The notes beneath the pieces are model-generated. The model did not search any database and was not told where the DNA came from. It saw only the letters and a list, made by a program, of their open reading frames with translations. 64,000 nt of DNA, taken from positions 19,141 through 83,140 of the forward strand of contig SJOL01004294.1 of assembly GCA_004794785.1 (NCBI GenBank), given 5' to 3'. Every line of letters begins with the position of its first letter. Within the stretch, counting starts at the first letter, position 1. Shown piece by piece: positions 36,267 to 47,838 of this stretch. The position numbers were made by a program, and so were the translations under genes. Origin of the DNA: Opisthorchis felineus. Taxonomy: Eukaryota; Platyhelminthes; Trematoda; Opisthorchiida; Opisthorchiidae.

Positions 36267-37118
36267 CTACAGTTTCGACCACCGGAAAGTAAGAGAGTGT
36301 GGGACATACAGCCAAGCCTTGGAGGCGATGGCATGTGCAGTTAGTTCGGGAACTGGGTGGCTACGCACTGAAGGCGGTAGATTTGATGCAATCGGGCCAT
36401 TTCGGCCAGTGTCATTAACCATTTGTGATTTGAGTCCCAGCGTCTCATCCAGGTCGACAACTGCCACCTCCCATCCAGGGAGGTTGTAGTTGTCGACCCA
36501 ACTCAGCTTACTGGTTAGTCTTTTCATACTTCGTTTCCACGTCATACACTCTCCACCTCCCGGTCGCTTACACTCAGCACAGAGCTGGGTGAAAAGAGCT
36601 CTGCGAGGCAGACGGTCTTCTGGCATGCGGAGTACATATTCTAACCAGCGTAACCTATGAAGTGTGAGTAATTCATCTATCGCGGGAAAGGCCCTTCCTC
36701 CTAGGATCATTTGGTGTATCTCAGCATTACTAATCCGATGTTCCCGTCAGACCCGAACAACGCTTCGGAGACAGTAATGGTCAAACGCGGGCAGCTTTTG
36801 TACGTCTTCTGTACGTAGAGGCCACGTCTCTGGTCCACAAAGCAGTATGGATCGCACTGCCGCAGTGTAGACCCTACCCTTGACAGACAAACTTATGTCA
36901 CATCGGCGTCATAGGTGTCCGAGGTCGGCAAATGCTGCCCTGGCCTTCTTGCTTCGAGAAGTAATCTCATCTCCAGCCAGTCCACCGGAGCGTATACAGC
37001 TGCCCAGGTAAACAAATTTATCTACCACGTCGATTGGCTCGTCTGCAAGCATGAGGTTTGGGTTTGATCCCACCCAGTCTTGTAGCAGCACTTTACACTT
37101 TGCAGGTGTGAAGTGCAT
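36267..37118 (-). pseudogene. RTE-like ORF2 C-terminal region
   Basis: Two frames carry it: 37118-36909 (FTPAKCKVLLQDW...FVYLGSCIRSGGLAGDEI...ARAAFADLGHL) and 36710-36267 (LHRLRWLEYVLRMPEDRLPRRALF and a Trp-rich segment). Between them, 36.71-36.91 kb reads as the expected VKGRVYTAAVRSILL...TWPLR segment with stops. The region corresponds to the thumb and C-terminal domain that follow the RT palm in RTE elements. The end of the protein (after SKLSWVDNYNLPGWE) looks diverged from the usual family ending. Confidence 0.8.
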
Positions 37119-37710
37119 GCCAAACCACGCGGCAGTTATTTAGGTTACTTAAAATGGTTTGCATTTTTGAAGGAGCTGAACCAAGAAGAGCTTTATCGTC
37201 CGCATACTCAATATCCGTGAGTGGACGTCCCGGGAGCATTTCAACCCCGAGATTTCAGAGATAGTGAGAGAAATTTCAAGCAGCACATCAATAACAAAGT
37301 TAAAGAGGAAAGGCGTGAGAGGGCAGCCTTGTCTTACCCTACTGGACGTGGTGAACTCAGGCGAGAGCTTCCCGTATACTCGTACGCGCCCACAGGAGTT
37401 CACATACAGTGCCCTCATAAGGGATATAAATTTGGAAGGGACACCTTGGATCGTCAGATACTGCCAAAGTTTCTGACGATCAGCAGAGTCAAAAGCAGCT
37501 TTCAGATCAAGAGAAATAACCATTGTGGGAGGTCTGAAGGAGTGGTGCTGTTCAAGAACCTGTCTCAAGGTCGATGCATCCTCGGCCAGGGCGAAACCCA
37601 GCTTGGTTCTCACGAATATCTCCCCTGATAATCAATTAACCTGCGTAAAATAATTCTAGGGTGCAGCTTAGGCGGGACGGATACCAGGCTGATACCACGA
37701 TAGTTTTCGC

Positions 37711-37719
37711 ATGACGTTC
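37711..37719. repeat. target-site duplication of nested insertion, left
   Basis: The 9-bp atgacgttc is repeated exactly at 37980-37988. Removing the insert plus one copy rejoins the LINE reading frame through FKKGT-x-TSCENYRGIS (the x being one stop). Confidence 0.85.
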
Positions 37720-37979
37720 TTGCGGCTGGTTGGACACGCTGCAAGATATGGCTGCTAATCTATGTCAGTGGCGTCCTTGTTGTCAGTTTCTATCCAGATT
37801 ACCTGACAGAGTGTCTGGAGGTGTACGCACCTCAGAATGATTGCAGTACACTAGCACTAGGTCCCTTCCCTGTCCACTTGATTCTTTTCTTCACAACAAG
37901 GCTTTCGAATAAATCATGGTTGCACGGCAGCGAAGCATCAATGTTGAACTCTGATGTCGTGCTGTCCATGATGATGATG
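37720..37979 (+). mobile_element. 260-bp retroposed insertion inside the LINE
   Basis: The insert is flanked by exact 9-bp duplications and ends on the plus strand in a gatgatgatg tail, so it was probably made by target-primed reverse transcription with a simple-repeat tail. It starts ttgcggctggttggacacgc. I see no box A/box B promoter and no open frame with a known motif, so it is either an unknown SINE or the 5'-truncated 3' end of another LINE. No second copy was noticed in the window. Confidence 0.75.
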
Positions 37980-37988
37980 ATGACGTTC
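37980..37988. repeat. target-site duplication of nested insertion, right
   Basis: An exact copy of atgacgttc, directly after the gatgatgatg tail of the insert. Confidence 0.85.
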
Positions 37989-38547
37989 ATGTGCCCTTTT
38001 TGAAAACTAGGATGACGGTTGAGGAGCTCCATTCGACTTTTATTCTGTTTTCTTTCCAGATCGTCTGCAGTGTGGTTGTCAGACTGTTCACCAGGACCTC
38101 ACCACCTTCTTTGAAGAGTGTGGGGTACAGACCGTCCGCGTCAGGTGCCTTGTCGTGTTGAAGGATTGATATCTCACGCTGAATTTCTGTTGTTGATGGC
38201 GGGCTTGTGTCGATTTCTTATTCAGGCCAGTTGGATTCTTCCGGCGGTTTTGTTGAAGGAGACCAGGTGAACTGTTCTTTGAAGTGATCAGCCCGTCGCT
38301 CAAGACAACGACTTTGTGAATGAATTGCCGTTCCGTCTTTTTCACATATTGTCTCACCGGCTGATCGAATCAGCTGAAGTAGGGCGCGGCTGGTGCCTGC
38401 ATAGAAAACCTCTATCCACCATCGTTCTCTATCATTCTTCAAGCTTCTGATTATCCGGTGTTTGAGGGATCTGCGTGCTCCATCCTAGTCGCTAGTTGCT
38501 GGTGTGGCCTTTCTGGCAGCAACAAGATCTGCTGATCTTGACAACAC

Positions 38548-39110
38548 CTAGTGTTCATTTTGTTGAGTCAGATGGCTTGGACAAACAGTTCTGAAAGCTG
38601 AGAGCATGTCTTCTTTAACTCGCCTCCATTCAACCTCCAAGCAATCTTCGTCTTCCTCATGACTGTGCGTTTCCAGTAGCTTTCTAGCCAGATCAGCTCG
38701 ATACTCTTCAGCTACTGAAACTTGTCGAAGTTGATGAATGGAATTGCTCTGTTTTGGCACGCGTAATGCTGACAGAAAGCGAAGTACTAACCGCGCCCGC
38801 ATGATGGCATTATCAGAATCAAGTTGCGTACTCCAGAAGGAACGACAATCCTTAACTGAGGCTCTCCATTGGTAAATGATGGGCACATGGTCCAACTGAG
38901 TCCGTGACTGTCTTGTGGTAGGTGACCTCCATGCAACTGGATGTAAGCGTTTGTGTTGGAAGTTTGTACTGACCAGGAACAGAAGATGATCAGCACACAA
39001 CTGAAGCAGTCGCTCCCCATTATCCGTACGCTCAGCATAGACTCCGAATCTGCCACTTAACAGTGATTCCTCCGGGCTTATTCGTCCAACTTGGGCATTC
39101 ATCTCACTGC
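38548..39110 (-). pseudogene. apurinic-type endonuclease remnant of RTE-like LINE
   Basis: This is the rear half of the endonuclease that would nick the target. It starts at about NAQVGR (residue 44 of the frame beginning at 39228) and shows the DNGERLLQLCADH, STNFQHK, QLDHV and WRASVKDCRSFW blocks. The front half with the first catalytic residues is missing: the upstream leader peptide joins directly to QCSEMNAQVGR, indicating an internal deletion at about 39.11 kb. The catalytic SDH of the family reads SDN here, so a key histidine is lost as well. Confidence 0.8.
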
Positions 39111-39225
39111 ATTGTTCAATGGGTGGGGAGACAGTGTGGGAAAAGGCTGGTGAGCGCAGAGTTGCGAGGGCCAATGATGCATCTTGGTTGCCAAAGCCGA
39201 AGAAAGGGGTTTGGTTGAGGTACCT

Positions 39226-39415
39226 CACCTTGAGCCTTTGACTCAGAAGTCAGACCCACAAGGTAGCGGGAAGATGTGGGGTTTTGTTTGGGGACCCTGC
39301 CCCTAGCCTCTGACTCAAAGGTCTGAACGGCGAGGCAGCGGTTGTTAGGGTTTTCTTGATGGACCCGTCCTGGAGACGGTGACTCAGTAGTCTGACCCAC
39401 TTAGCTGCAGGAGGC
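39226..39415 (-). repeat. about 69-bp tandem repeat in RTE-like leader peptide
   Basis: Three imperfect units, each encoding an SExEARGxVPxxNP-like peptide, run in one frame (the SPGRVHQENP, ARGRVPKQNP and AQGEVPQPNP versions). At the DNA level each unit begins with a block like gactcagaagtctgac. They lie between the basic N-terminal segment and the endonuclease. Confidence 0.7.
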
Positions 39416-39840
39416 ACGCCTGGCCCGAGGACGCAGGGAGTAAGGCATTACTGTCTCACTCCTAATGCAGTTGCGCGCAGCAGGTACCTTTTGAGCAGCA
39501 TCGGACTTTCTAGTTTTAAAATTATTTCTACCGCATTTAATAATGCGCTGGCGGTCACGGCCAACCGTCGGGCGATCGAAATGTGCGGTTTTTAGGGCCG
39601 ACCTTTTCAAACCTGTCCTCCCTCGGGGGAAAACAGCATCGCTGCTTCCATAAATATGGACATGCTGGTCGCCTAAGGGAAACGCCTTACTGCCTCCACA
39701 CTCCTATCGCAGAAGACAGTACGACTTTACCTCCACGCTGCCTCTTAATATGATCACTCGCAGTATGGGGACTGGCTGTTCTTTGTCTGGCTGCACCCCG
39801 TTGGCCTTCCTAGCATGGCTGGACCTTTAGGAACTAAGTT

Positions 39841-42789
39841 CCTACCAGTATATACCACAGGATCGTTGCACCACAAAAGTCCGACCACCACGAAATGGTG
39901 ACAGCTTTAGGTCGGTTGTTGAAAAACCACTTATGCCTAGCTCTTTGTGGTAACACTGCGTAAAAATACAATGAAGATAGTTTTTGTCGGGTCAATTTGG
40001 AGTACCATGGGTTCACTTACTCGATATTCTATTTTTTGCCTGAAAATACTTTTAGTTCAGAATCAAGTAAAACCAACTGAATTCTTTTTACCAACTGTCC
40101 AGTGATTTAGGAAGCAATAATATATGCCAGGGTCGTTGCATTGATTGCCGCGCCATAATCAACTTTGTGTCTGTTGGGCAACTCGATTGAAGTTCGAACG
40201 CACCTTGCACTGATTACGGCCGAAACAGAAATCTTCCTTTAGACGTATGCTTTTGCTCTTGTTTTAAAACTTTTGTGCTGTTTGAAAAACTACGGGTTTG
40301 GATTCCTAGCTGGTACGGAGTGTACAAAAAATTTGTGCTGTTTAGACTGTGTTCTGTTTCATTTATCCAGTCTCTGTCTACGCCGTACCCGACTAGGCTT
40401 CGTCTAAAATCTGTATTCGAAAACTTAACAACCATATTACATGGATTATCTGAAATGTAAACTAGGAATCGTGAATGATGTGACTAGGCGGTACATTTTG
40501 CCCGGATTCATTGACATGACATGACAATCACATCTACTCAGTTATCTGAAGAAAATGACATGAGACATTTCTGTATTCTCTCAAGGTAATTCGAGAGAGT
40601 TTTGCGGCCATATGAATGAGAGCACGATGATCTTCTGTGTAATCTGTTGTGATAAGTGAAACGGATATGATGTCACTTTCCTCCTCATGAACGTGTCTTT
40701 GAAGGAAGGGTGCTTTGCAGAGACAGCAACGACTGAATTTCAAGGTTAGTTCCACTAGACGGTAAGGATGATCCTCAAGGGAGGTACTTTTAGGAAGAAA
40801 CCATCTGTCGGCTAGATTAAGGCGTGCTTTTCGTCTATACGTTGTACGATACTGAGAATTACAACATTCAAACCCTGAGGTTACTGTGACAAGTAATGGT
40901 TATTCTCAGCTGCTCCAGTCTGGGATTGGGCAACCTGGAGTATCTCTCCTCTCGTACTCCCTTCGGGTGGCGTGGCAGGTGGACGCTGAAAGGTATTAGA
41001 GCTGAATGACTAAAAGTCCTTTTGGGTCCGGCGGCCTTGAGATGAGCTTTATTTGAGCTCAAATTGAACAGTGCCACTTGTTTAAAATGACACAGCAACA
41101 CAATTCAACGCCAAGATGACAAGTGATAAAAAGATCATTTATGTACGTCATAGAACGTGGGTTCTGTGGTATAGACAAGTTTTAGTAAGTGTTCCAACCG
41201 ACCCTTCTCTTGTTCATACATTACATGAAAGTGTAGTTGGCTTCACACGTATGGAAGAACTCGCCTTTTCCACACAAGTCGGAACTGCAGAACAGTCGGT
41301 CACAGGGTTTACACCTAACCAAACGCCAATGTAAGCTGAAACTCTTCTATTCTTCGTGTAACATATCTCTGATTGTGTTTGTTTTAACCACAAAACTCAA
41401 ACAAAGCTTCATTCAACTGCATGCAACAAAGCCATCTGTACGTTAGATACTAGTTTGCCTTTATTGTTATTTGCTTTTGTTTTATTATGGTTTCCATTGA
41501 TTTATGTTGCCGTTTTTTCGTTTCGTCGTCATCTTTCTTGCATCGTTTGCAACCTATGTTTTTTGTAGAAAACTGGTAGGATAATTCTTAAACGTTTCTT
41601 TCATCATTTCATTTGGTATCCACTCAATATATGCTAGGAGTCTTAATTGTCTGGTCCTAAACCTGTGCCTTCCGAACGACAACTCCAACATGAGAGCTAG
41701 CTTCTTCGGTCCTATGGGTGCCTGTTCTTCGGGGGACCACAGTCAAGCTCGTTCTAAGGTTCCCAGAAGTATAGCATGAGCAAAGCTAACAACAATGCTG
41801 AACAACAGAACTGGGAAAAACAGTCCGCTAACGTATGAATGAAGAGATGAACTACATCCGCAAAAGCATTAAAAAAAAGTCGTCTGTGTGAATACCGACA
41901 GTTGCCAAATGTCCCAGTTCAAAACTCCCCTACCGATCTCCTTTCCAACTCCAGGCCTATGTGAGGTCGCACAGCACCGAAAACGGGCTCTGTGGGATAT
42001 GCCATACCGCTCCGGATTCTACATAGGAGAAAATGGATTTGGTTGCATTATGTGGTAGAAGTAATAGACTCCAGATTTTATCTCCCTCAACTCCAAACTG
42101 TTTGAGAATATTTGTCTAGGGTTAATTTGCCATCGGCCAATTACACATTAACTGCATACAACTTAGTCTGAAATGACCGCGAAGTAAATTTATTCACATC
42201 GTGTACGGCCTGATCAATTTAAACTAAAACAATCCAGGTTGAACGTTCCAAATCATGTTTGAACCTGGACTGCGGATAACTCGCCTGCTGTGAGACTGAC
42301 TGATCCAAACAGCCAATTAAACCTCGTGTATAAATTTGGATGGATGAATTTTCTTGACCAGATTTTATGCTTTTGTGGATATAGTCCATTCATTCATTGT
42401 ATTTTTCCCATTCCCCTCGCATTTGTTGTGAATTCCAGGCTTAAGTTTGAAATAATTTTAAATACTTACAACTGCTGTCGGCAAAACGATCGTTTTTAGC
42501 ACTTCGTGTTATAATTGCGAACACTAAATGTTTCTGGACGCTCCTATATAAAAACACAAAAGCGCTGGTAGCACGGCTCAAACACAGTCATGCAGGATCA
42601 CAGCACATTCTATCTTTCTTTTTTAAATCTGGCGTTTTTGTCTGCACTGAAGCTTTCGGATTCCGACTGTTTTCTTTCAAAACTGTTAGACGAGCAATTT
42701 CGTGCTCCCATAACAACTCCTTAACATTTATATGTTTATATTTCTTTGGTGCTGCCTTTAGAACCTTCACAGGTGCAGCTGTTTAGAAC

Positions 42790-42790
<1 letters not shown>
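39841..42790. other. no gene recognised
   Basis: No motif-bearing frame or recognised repeat is seen in this stretch. Confidence 0.4.
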
Positions 42791-42828
<38 letters not shown>

Positions 42829-42830
42829 AT
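42791..42830. repeat. (TA)n microsatellite
   Basis: About 40 bases of alternating T and A with one tg interruption. Confidence 0.95.
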
Positions 42831-45070
42831 ACTAGAGAGAAGTATGGGGAATTGTGCTCGAAGTAGCTGATCCTAATGGAGTATCCCATTACAAACTTGG
42901 CTTCCGGTCAAAGCCTATGAGTAACAGAACATTTCTGTAAAAACAGGACATGGAAAGAACTTAATAGCAGCTTAGCTCCACCAATTTTAAAGCATTTATT
43001 GGTACTGTAATTTGTTTTTGTCAACAGAGTCAACTTAATCCATCTTACAGCTCATCACTACATTTCCTGGCACCCATAGACCACCGGTAAGATCTCACTG
43101 TGATTGCGCTGAACACATATGAGGTAAAGGTTTCTTCACTTGAAAGCTGATAATATAATGACTATCCGGGATGCTCCTAAGCTCATGGTCACGAATGCGT
43201 ATTCTCAATTAAAGTTTATTTGAGCTACGCTTAGTAATATCATGTATGAATGGAACTTTTTAATGGAACCCAACATGTGTCCTTTCTTAGGCTAACTCCG
43301 GTAATAAGTCCGATCAATAATACTACATTTTATGCATGCACACCTGAATTCTGTCAATTTCCAAACGCGAAGGATAGTGAAAATAATGCAGTCGTACTCA
43401 ACCCACTTTACTTTGGCCAAGCAGTTGAAACCAACAGCTGCTGTTTGATTCATTTTACTTGCAGCTCAAGGGTACCAAAACCCAACCGTGGAACATGCGA
43501 GTAGTCGAAGAAGTTGTTCAATCTGTATTGATATCACACCTGTTAGAGCAGTCCTCCTCCTCTCCTGCCATGATTATTTCTGTTATTCCCTACCAAATAG
43601 GAAATCTTGTACTCGGGATTTGAACCAGGTTACATGACGTTCCAAGAATTATCTCGTCTTAACAGTCGAAAAGACTGGTACTTGAGCGATGTGTGAGGTT
43701 CTCCCGACTATTCATGTGGTAGTTTAATAAACGACTTGGCTTTACCTGATTATGTTGAAATAGCTACAGCAAAGCTCACAGAATATAGGAAAGATTCCTT
43801 GTTTAGACCAACAAACGCTGACCATAACTGGTCACTGGACGGTATGTCACCGTGACTGGAAGCAGGTTCACACATCCAAATCTCGACTTATCATGAATTC
43901 TAAAAAAACTTTCCTAGCCACGTTCTGTATGGGCAACGTGGTACTGCCCATACATTTTACACTTGAATAGTTGACTGGAGATTGTATTGGTAAGATTCAT
44001 CATGAGAGATTCCCGGGAACTATCGTCAAATAATGCTCAGAACCTAATAATGACGCAGATAGCGGGTGCCGTCAGAACAAATGTTTCAGATTTCGCTTTC
44101 TTTGGAGTCAAACGGCCGTCAAAAATTGGGTCACTAATAAACGCTTTCTCACCTTTTAACAGTAAACAGTAAAAGAAAGGTAAATCTCGAACTCTCTAAC
44201 AGTGGAAAATCTCATTAGCCATTTTCTCATGGGTTTACTCTGTTTATCTTGTATGTTACTTTCCAAACGATGCAACTCCTCAACCAGTCGCATAAAACAA
44301 AGTGGTTGTGATGTCAAACGGGTACTAGGACTATTTCTTCTGTTAGTTTTCAGGTCAGCATCAAACAGACCGGTATCGAACAGAATTTACCAAGTGCCTC
44401 GATTACGGTGATAGTTTAAGATGAACCCCACGATCTGGAGAATTTTTCTTCCCTTGGAAGCAGACGTTGAAAGCCCTTCCGTCAAATTCCTCGAGCTGCA
44501 AGCGGTAGGCAAAACCTCATGAAAACATAGCCGAGTAAAGAGAACTGTGGACATGGAAAATAAAAGTGCGAGAATGCTGGAGGCATCCAGTTAGTGTTAT
44601 AATCGTCCCTTTTTGCTCTACCTTGGATAATAGTGCATTAACAGGATGGCCTTTGGTTTGTTCGCGGAGTCGGGCAATTTGGAAGAACCTATCTATCTTA
44701 CGTTAAGAAGTTGGCCTAAATTGCTAGTCATGCTGTGGAAGAATGAAACAAAGGTTTATCTTGAAGCCACTGTTAGTCACAGATGGGAACCTGTGTGACA
44801 CTGCAAAGTAGGTTGTGCCCTGGTTATGGCTTATCAGGCTCTGTCGGAACTGAGCTTCTCTAAATAGCAGGTCCACCCGCAGCCACTCAGGTTATGGATC
44901 TGCCAAGCGTATCCCAGTGTACGAGTAACTGTGTCTGCTCTTTACGCCACTGGAGCGCAGGTAATTTCAAACGAATGGAAAGGCAGCCACATGCCGAGCA
45001 GTAACTGGACAGATGTTGTACGCTTTCACAGATCACAAAGTATCCGATGGTGTACCGATTGCACACTATA
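42831..45070. other. no gene recognised
   Basis: There is no supported coding region. A box B-like gttcaaatcc on the minus strand near 43616-43626 stands alone. Confidence 0.4.
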
Positions 45071-45134
45071 TTGTATTGTATTTTGTTGTACTGCATTGTA
45101 TTGTATTGTATTGTATTGTATTGTATTGTATTGT
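45071..45134 (+). repeat. (TTGTA)n microsatellite
   Basis: About 13 units of the pentamer ttgta, the first four imperfect. It produces false frames rich in Tyr, Cys, Ile and Leu on both strands. Confidence 0.95.
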
Positions 45135-45779
45135 GTTCAACCCGCACTGTTTCGCATTTCAAAAAGAAATTGTCATTTCGTACCCTGAAGGACGTTTGCT
45201 CACCTGTCGCGTCAAAGTTGCATTGAGTTTAGGTGCGGATAGATGAAGAACTGCGTGTCAAATTTGAAGGAGATACCTTCAGTTTTTCCCAGATACTCTA
45301 TAGGCAGAAAAGGGGACCATATTGCACAAGGCTTGGCCACGCTTCTCAGAGTCTTTTGTGGTTGGTACCATGGCGAACTCAGTCACACTTGATGTCACAA
45401 AGGTGCTGATCGGATAGTGCTGAATGACTGCATGATTGGATAGCCTGCGTAAAATCCTATTAGAGTTGCGGGTTGTTATCCCTCTTCCATCATATTATTG
45501 TCTTGTATTCTTAAACGAGCACGGATAATTTGAGGAGACATCTGAGTTTCGGTTCACAATCCGGTAAGGATGACAAGAACATTATGAATGGTGTTTCGAA
45601 CGAAGGAAGAGTCTAATATCAGATAACCCAGCTTATGGGGAACCAAACCATGCGCTATAGCCTCACTTACGTCCTTTGTACTCAATTTGACCTTCACTCC
45701 ATGCACTTCTTTTGACCAATAGGGAACTGAGAGAATTTTCATCTCAGACCTACCGCACGCCCCATTTGATTAATCAAGT
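45135..45779. other. no gene recognised
   Basis: Nothing nameable is visible between the microsatellite and the PLE repeat piece. Confidence 0.4.
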
Positions 45780-45870
45780 AGCAAAACCGGTCAAGGGCTG
45801 CGAAACGTTTTCAGTAGTGAGCAGTGTGTTACGTCTAGACAACAAGTAGCAACATATTCAGCTTTCCTAA
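45780..45870 (+). mobile_element. Penelope-like pseudo-LTR fragment
   Basis: It begins inside the ribozyme (aaaaccggtcaagggctg, the GAAAC-GGTC side) and continues through ttttcagtag, gagcagtgtgttacgtctag and acaacaag, matching the 14.3 kb unit. The 5' half of the hammerhead is absent. Confidence 0.55.
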
Positions 45871-46659
45871 AGCCTACCCCAAAATGGCAAGTGGGTAGCT
45901 TTATGGGTGCTATATGGGAGAAAGTACCGCTCACAATATGTTATCGGAATACGAAGATGAATACTTCTACGTTTTTTTTAAGTTCAGAATAACAAGTTTT
46001 AAGTGAGAAGAACTCCCTCCGAATTATGTGTTTTCATGCTGGGTTCAGTATCATTATCTCAAACGCGAGACACTTGAAAACTGGAAGGAAGTTGTCGAAC
46101 AGTTCGCTACCATAAAAACCCGTAGGTTTGACGTCAAACAGCCTCTGGTATCAGAGTTAGACGAACCTTGTATGTCACGTGGCCTACTCTTGCTCAGTGG
46201 TCGTGAAGTTAACAGTTCTTGATAGGTCAGAGTAGCAACAGGTTTTGGACGCACTGGAATGGTTTAAGTTGATCTGGCTTTTAGAGCCATGTAGCAACTG
46301 CCTCTACCGTGCTTAAAATTAATCTTTTTTAATCATTGTTTTTTGATGAGGTGTTCAGTACACAAGCCGAAAGGTTGAAAACAATTTGAAGCTGCCACAT
46401 ACACAGCAATTTAGTTCCCAACGGCTGGTAGCGTGTTGAAGTATTGGTGGTTCTGGTTGATCATTAGGTTGTTGATCAGTTAGCTGTTGGTCTGCTCTCC
46501 GAACTTGGCGATGAACATACAAACGTCTCGTCACCAAACGATAAGACATCAACAGTGCGTGGTCGATGAAGTTCCTTCGGTTGGCGAAGAAAGTTTTTAA
46601 GTTACTTACCCAGCTCAGCAAACAGATCAACAACCAACTCTCAATGTTTTTCTACTCAC
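45871..46659. other. no gene recognised
   Basis: A good donor (ctgg/gtaagt) lies on the minus strand at about 46.61 kb, but no exon could be fixed to it. Confidence 0.35.
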
Positions 46660-46721
46660 CTTTCAAAAGCTTTTCTTATTGAATCCAACTTGGCATCACG
46701 ATGATCCCCCCACTCTTTTGC
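46660..46721 (-). CDS. possible short internal exon
   Basis: On the minus strand, an acceptor-like gtag precedes 62 bases that read AKEWGDHRDAKLDSIRKAFE, and a strong donor (aaag/gtgagt) follows. The peptide is a charged, helix-like sequence, as in real proteins. There is no neighbouring exon that I can tie to it and the domain is unknown. The case rests on two good splice signals and peptide quality only. Confidence 0.25.
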
Positions 46722-47740
46722 CTACTCTGCCGACTTACTTTTAACCTCCACTTGTTTGGCTCATCCGTACGCATCATTTGCCTTGCTGCAAAGGCCGTCT
46801 GCTGAGCCTGTCCTAACTTATTCTATCGTGGTCTCCGTGTTATCGCGCCGCCAATCAGAATCACGAGACTGGCCTCGGAAGGCAGACCGCAATTCACACT
46901 ACGGAGCCAACATCCTGCTTGCCGTTCTCTGAATGCCGAACTTGACACTGCACTGTGGGGGTCAGTGACAGACATGCGCACGTTTTGACGCCACGAACGT
47001 GGACAACTGAGGTTTTTTGTGTAATTTTGAGAACAGTGGACGCGCAACACGCATGATTCAAATCCTCCCCCTTTCGGTGTGGGCTTTCGCTGAATTCCCC
47101 AGATAAACCTAGAAAACCAGCCCTCCGACTATCACGACAGTAAGTCGGTGTACGTGTTATTTTTCGGCCAACTTATTTATTTGTTCACAATTGGACCAGA
47201 TATGCAAGGCAACTTTACCAGCAGTCTTAATTTATGTTTGCAAAAGCCAAAAACCTTAAACGCTTTTAGACCTCCGATCAACGGTGCATTCATGAAACAG
47301 CGGAAGAGAGCTGCGTGGAACGTGTCCTGGACAAACTTCTACGTAACCGAGTGCTTGTTAACAAGTCAGAATCGTTAGAGTGACAAAAGACGTTTCTCAG
47401 ACTGCATGTACTACGCATGTCGAACTATGTATACTGCCACTTCGTAGCCAAAACTCGTGTGTTTTTGTGTGCGCTCAGCTTGTGTTGCCTAAGATCTTCA
47501 GAAGATTCTGGAGCATTTTGGATTATGGAATTGTACTCAGACATGATGGTCATATGCGTATATTTTATAGTTCTTCAAACGTATACGCGAATTGTTTCTG
47601 ATCGTTTTCCCTAACGTCGTATGGCCTCTTCCACCGAGTCTCTACCCTCTATATTTCTTTCGGTCATTTCTGGACCGTCCCATGCTCATGATTGTGTACC
47701 AGTTAGGCGCCAGTATTTACTTCTGGTGGATTGCTGTCAG
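46722..47740. other. no gene recognised
   Basis: Several overlapping short frames are present, without motif. Confidence 0.35.
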
Positions 47741-47838
47741 TGATGACAATGAGGACTATGATGATGGTGATGAAGAGGAGGGGGACGGGGGTGGGGAGGG
47801 AATGCTTAACGAAGATTTCATAAAGAAAAGGAAGCCTG
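47741..47838 (+). CDS. possible internal exon encoding an acidic tract
   Basis: After a plausible acceptor (ttgctgtcag at 47731-47740) there are 98 bases coding for an Asp/Glu/Gly-rich run (DDNEDYDDGDEEEGDGG), then NEDFIKKRKP, ending at a donor-like ctg/gtaatt. Acidic-to-basic tracts like this occur in nuclear and chromatin proteins, but no family can be named. A GA-rich simple-sequence origin is the main alternative. Confidence 0.25.

Larger units (their letters stand above)
37140..38445 (-). pseudogene. RTE-like reverse transcriptase, frameshifted
   Basis: The enzyme would copy element RNA at a nicked target. From 38442 down, the thumb-proximal linker (ERWWIEVFYAGTSRALLQLI) is followed by the fingers, PDADGLYPTLFKEGGE in a shifted frame, then FKKGT and NYRGISL. 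Palm motif A lies in 37613-37149 (LDLKAAFDSADRQKLW), followed by motif B (RQGCPLTPFLFNFVID). The catalytic YADD is encoded at 37206-37195, but in a different frame from motif B, because of a shift near 37.25 kb. A 260-bp insertion separates FKKGT from the NYRGISL block. All catalytic motifs are still legible, so decay is moderate. Confidence 0.85.
36205..39840 (-). mobile_element. RTE-like non-LTR retrotransposon, broken
   Basis: On the minus strand the order is: a 5' leader (39.61-39.84 kb), a short basic reading frame, a 69-bp tandem repeat block, the rear half of an apurinic-type endonuclease, a linker, a reverse transcriptase and a C-terminal region. The 3' end runs into a tail of tatatgg- and ttgaactgaa-like short repeats. 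The protein style (LDLKAAFDSADR, VRQGCPLTPFLFNF, YADD, FVYLGSCI, LHRLRWLEYVLRM) is that of the RTE/BovB-like clade common in flatworms. Frameshifts, stops, an internal deletion at about 39.11 kb and a nested 260-bp insertion show that it is dead. The 5' border is approximate. Confidence 0.85.

Noticed and set aside
43600..43700. box B-like gttcaaatcc on minus, possible tRNA gene or SINE
   Set aside because: No box A at the right distance, no closed cloverleaf and no second copy in the window.
44887..45246. Tyr/Cys/Ile-rich frames on both strands
   Set aside because: They are produced by the TTGTA microsatellite.
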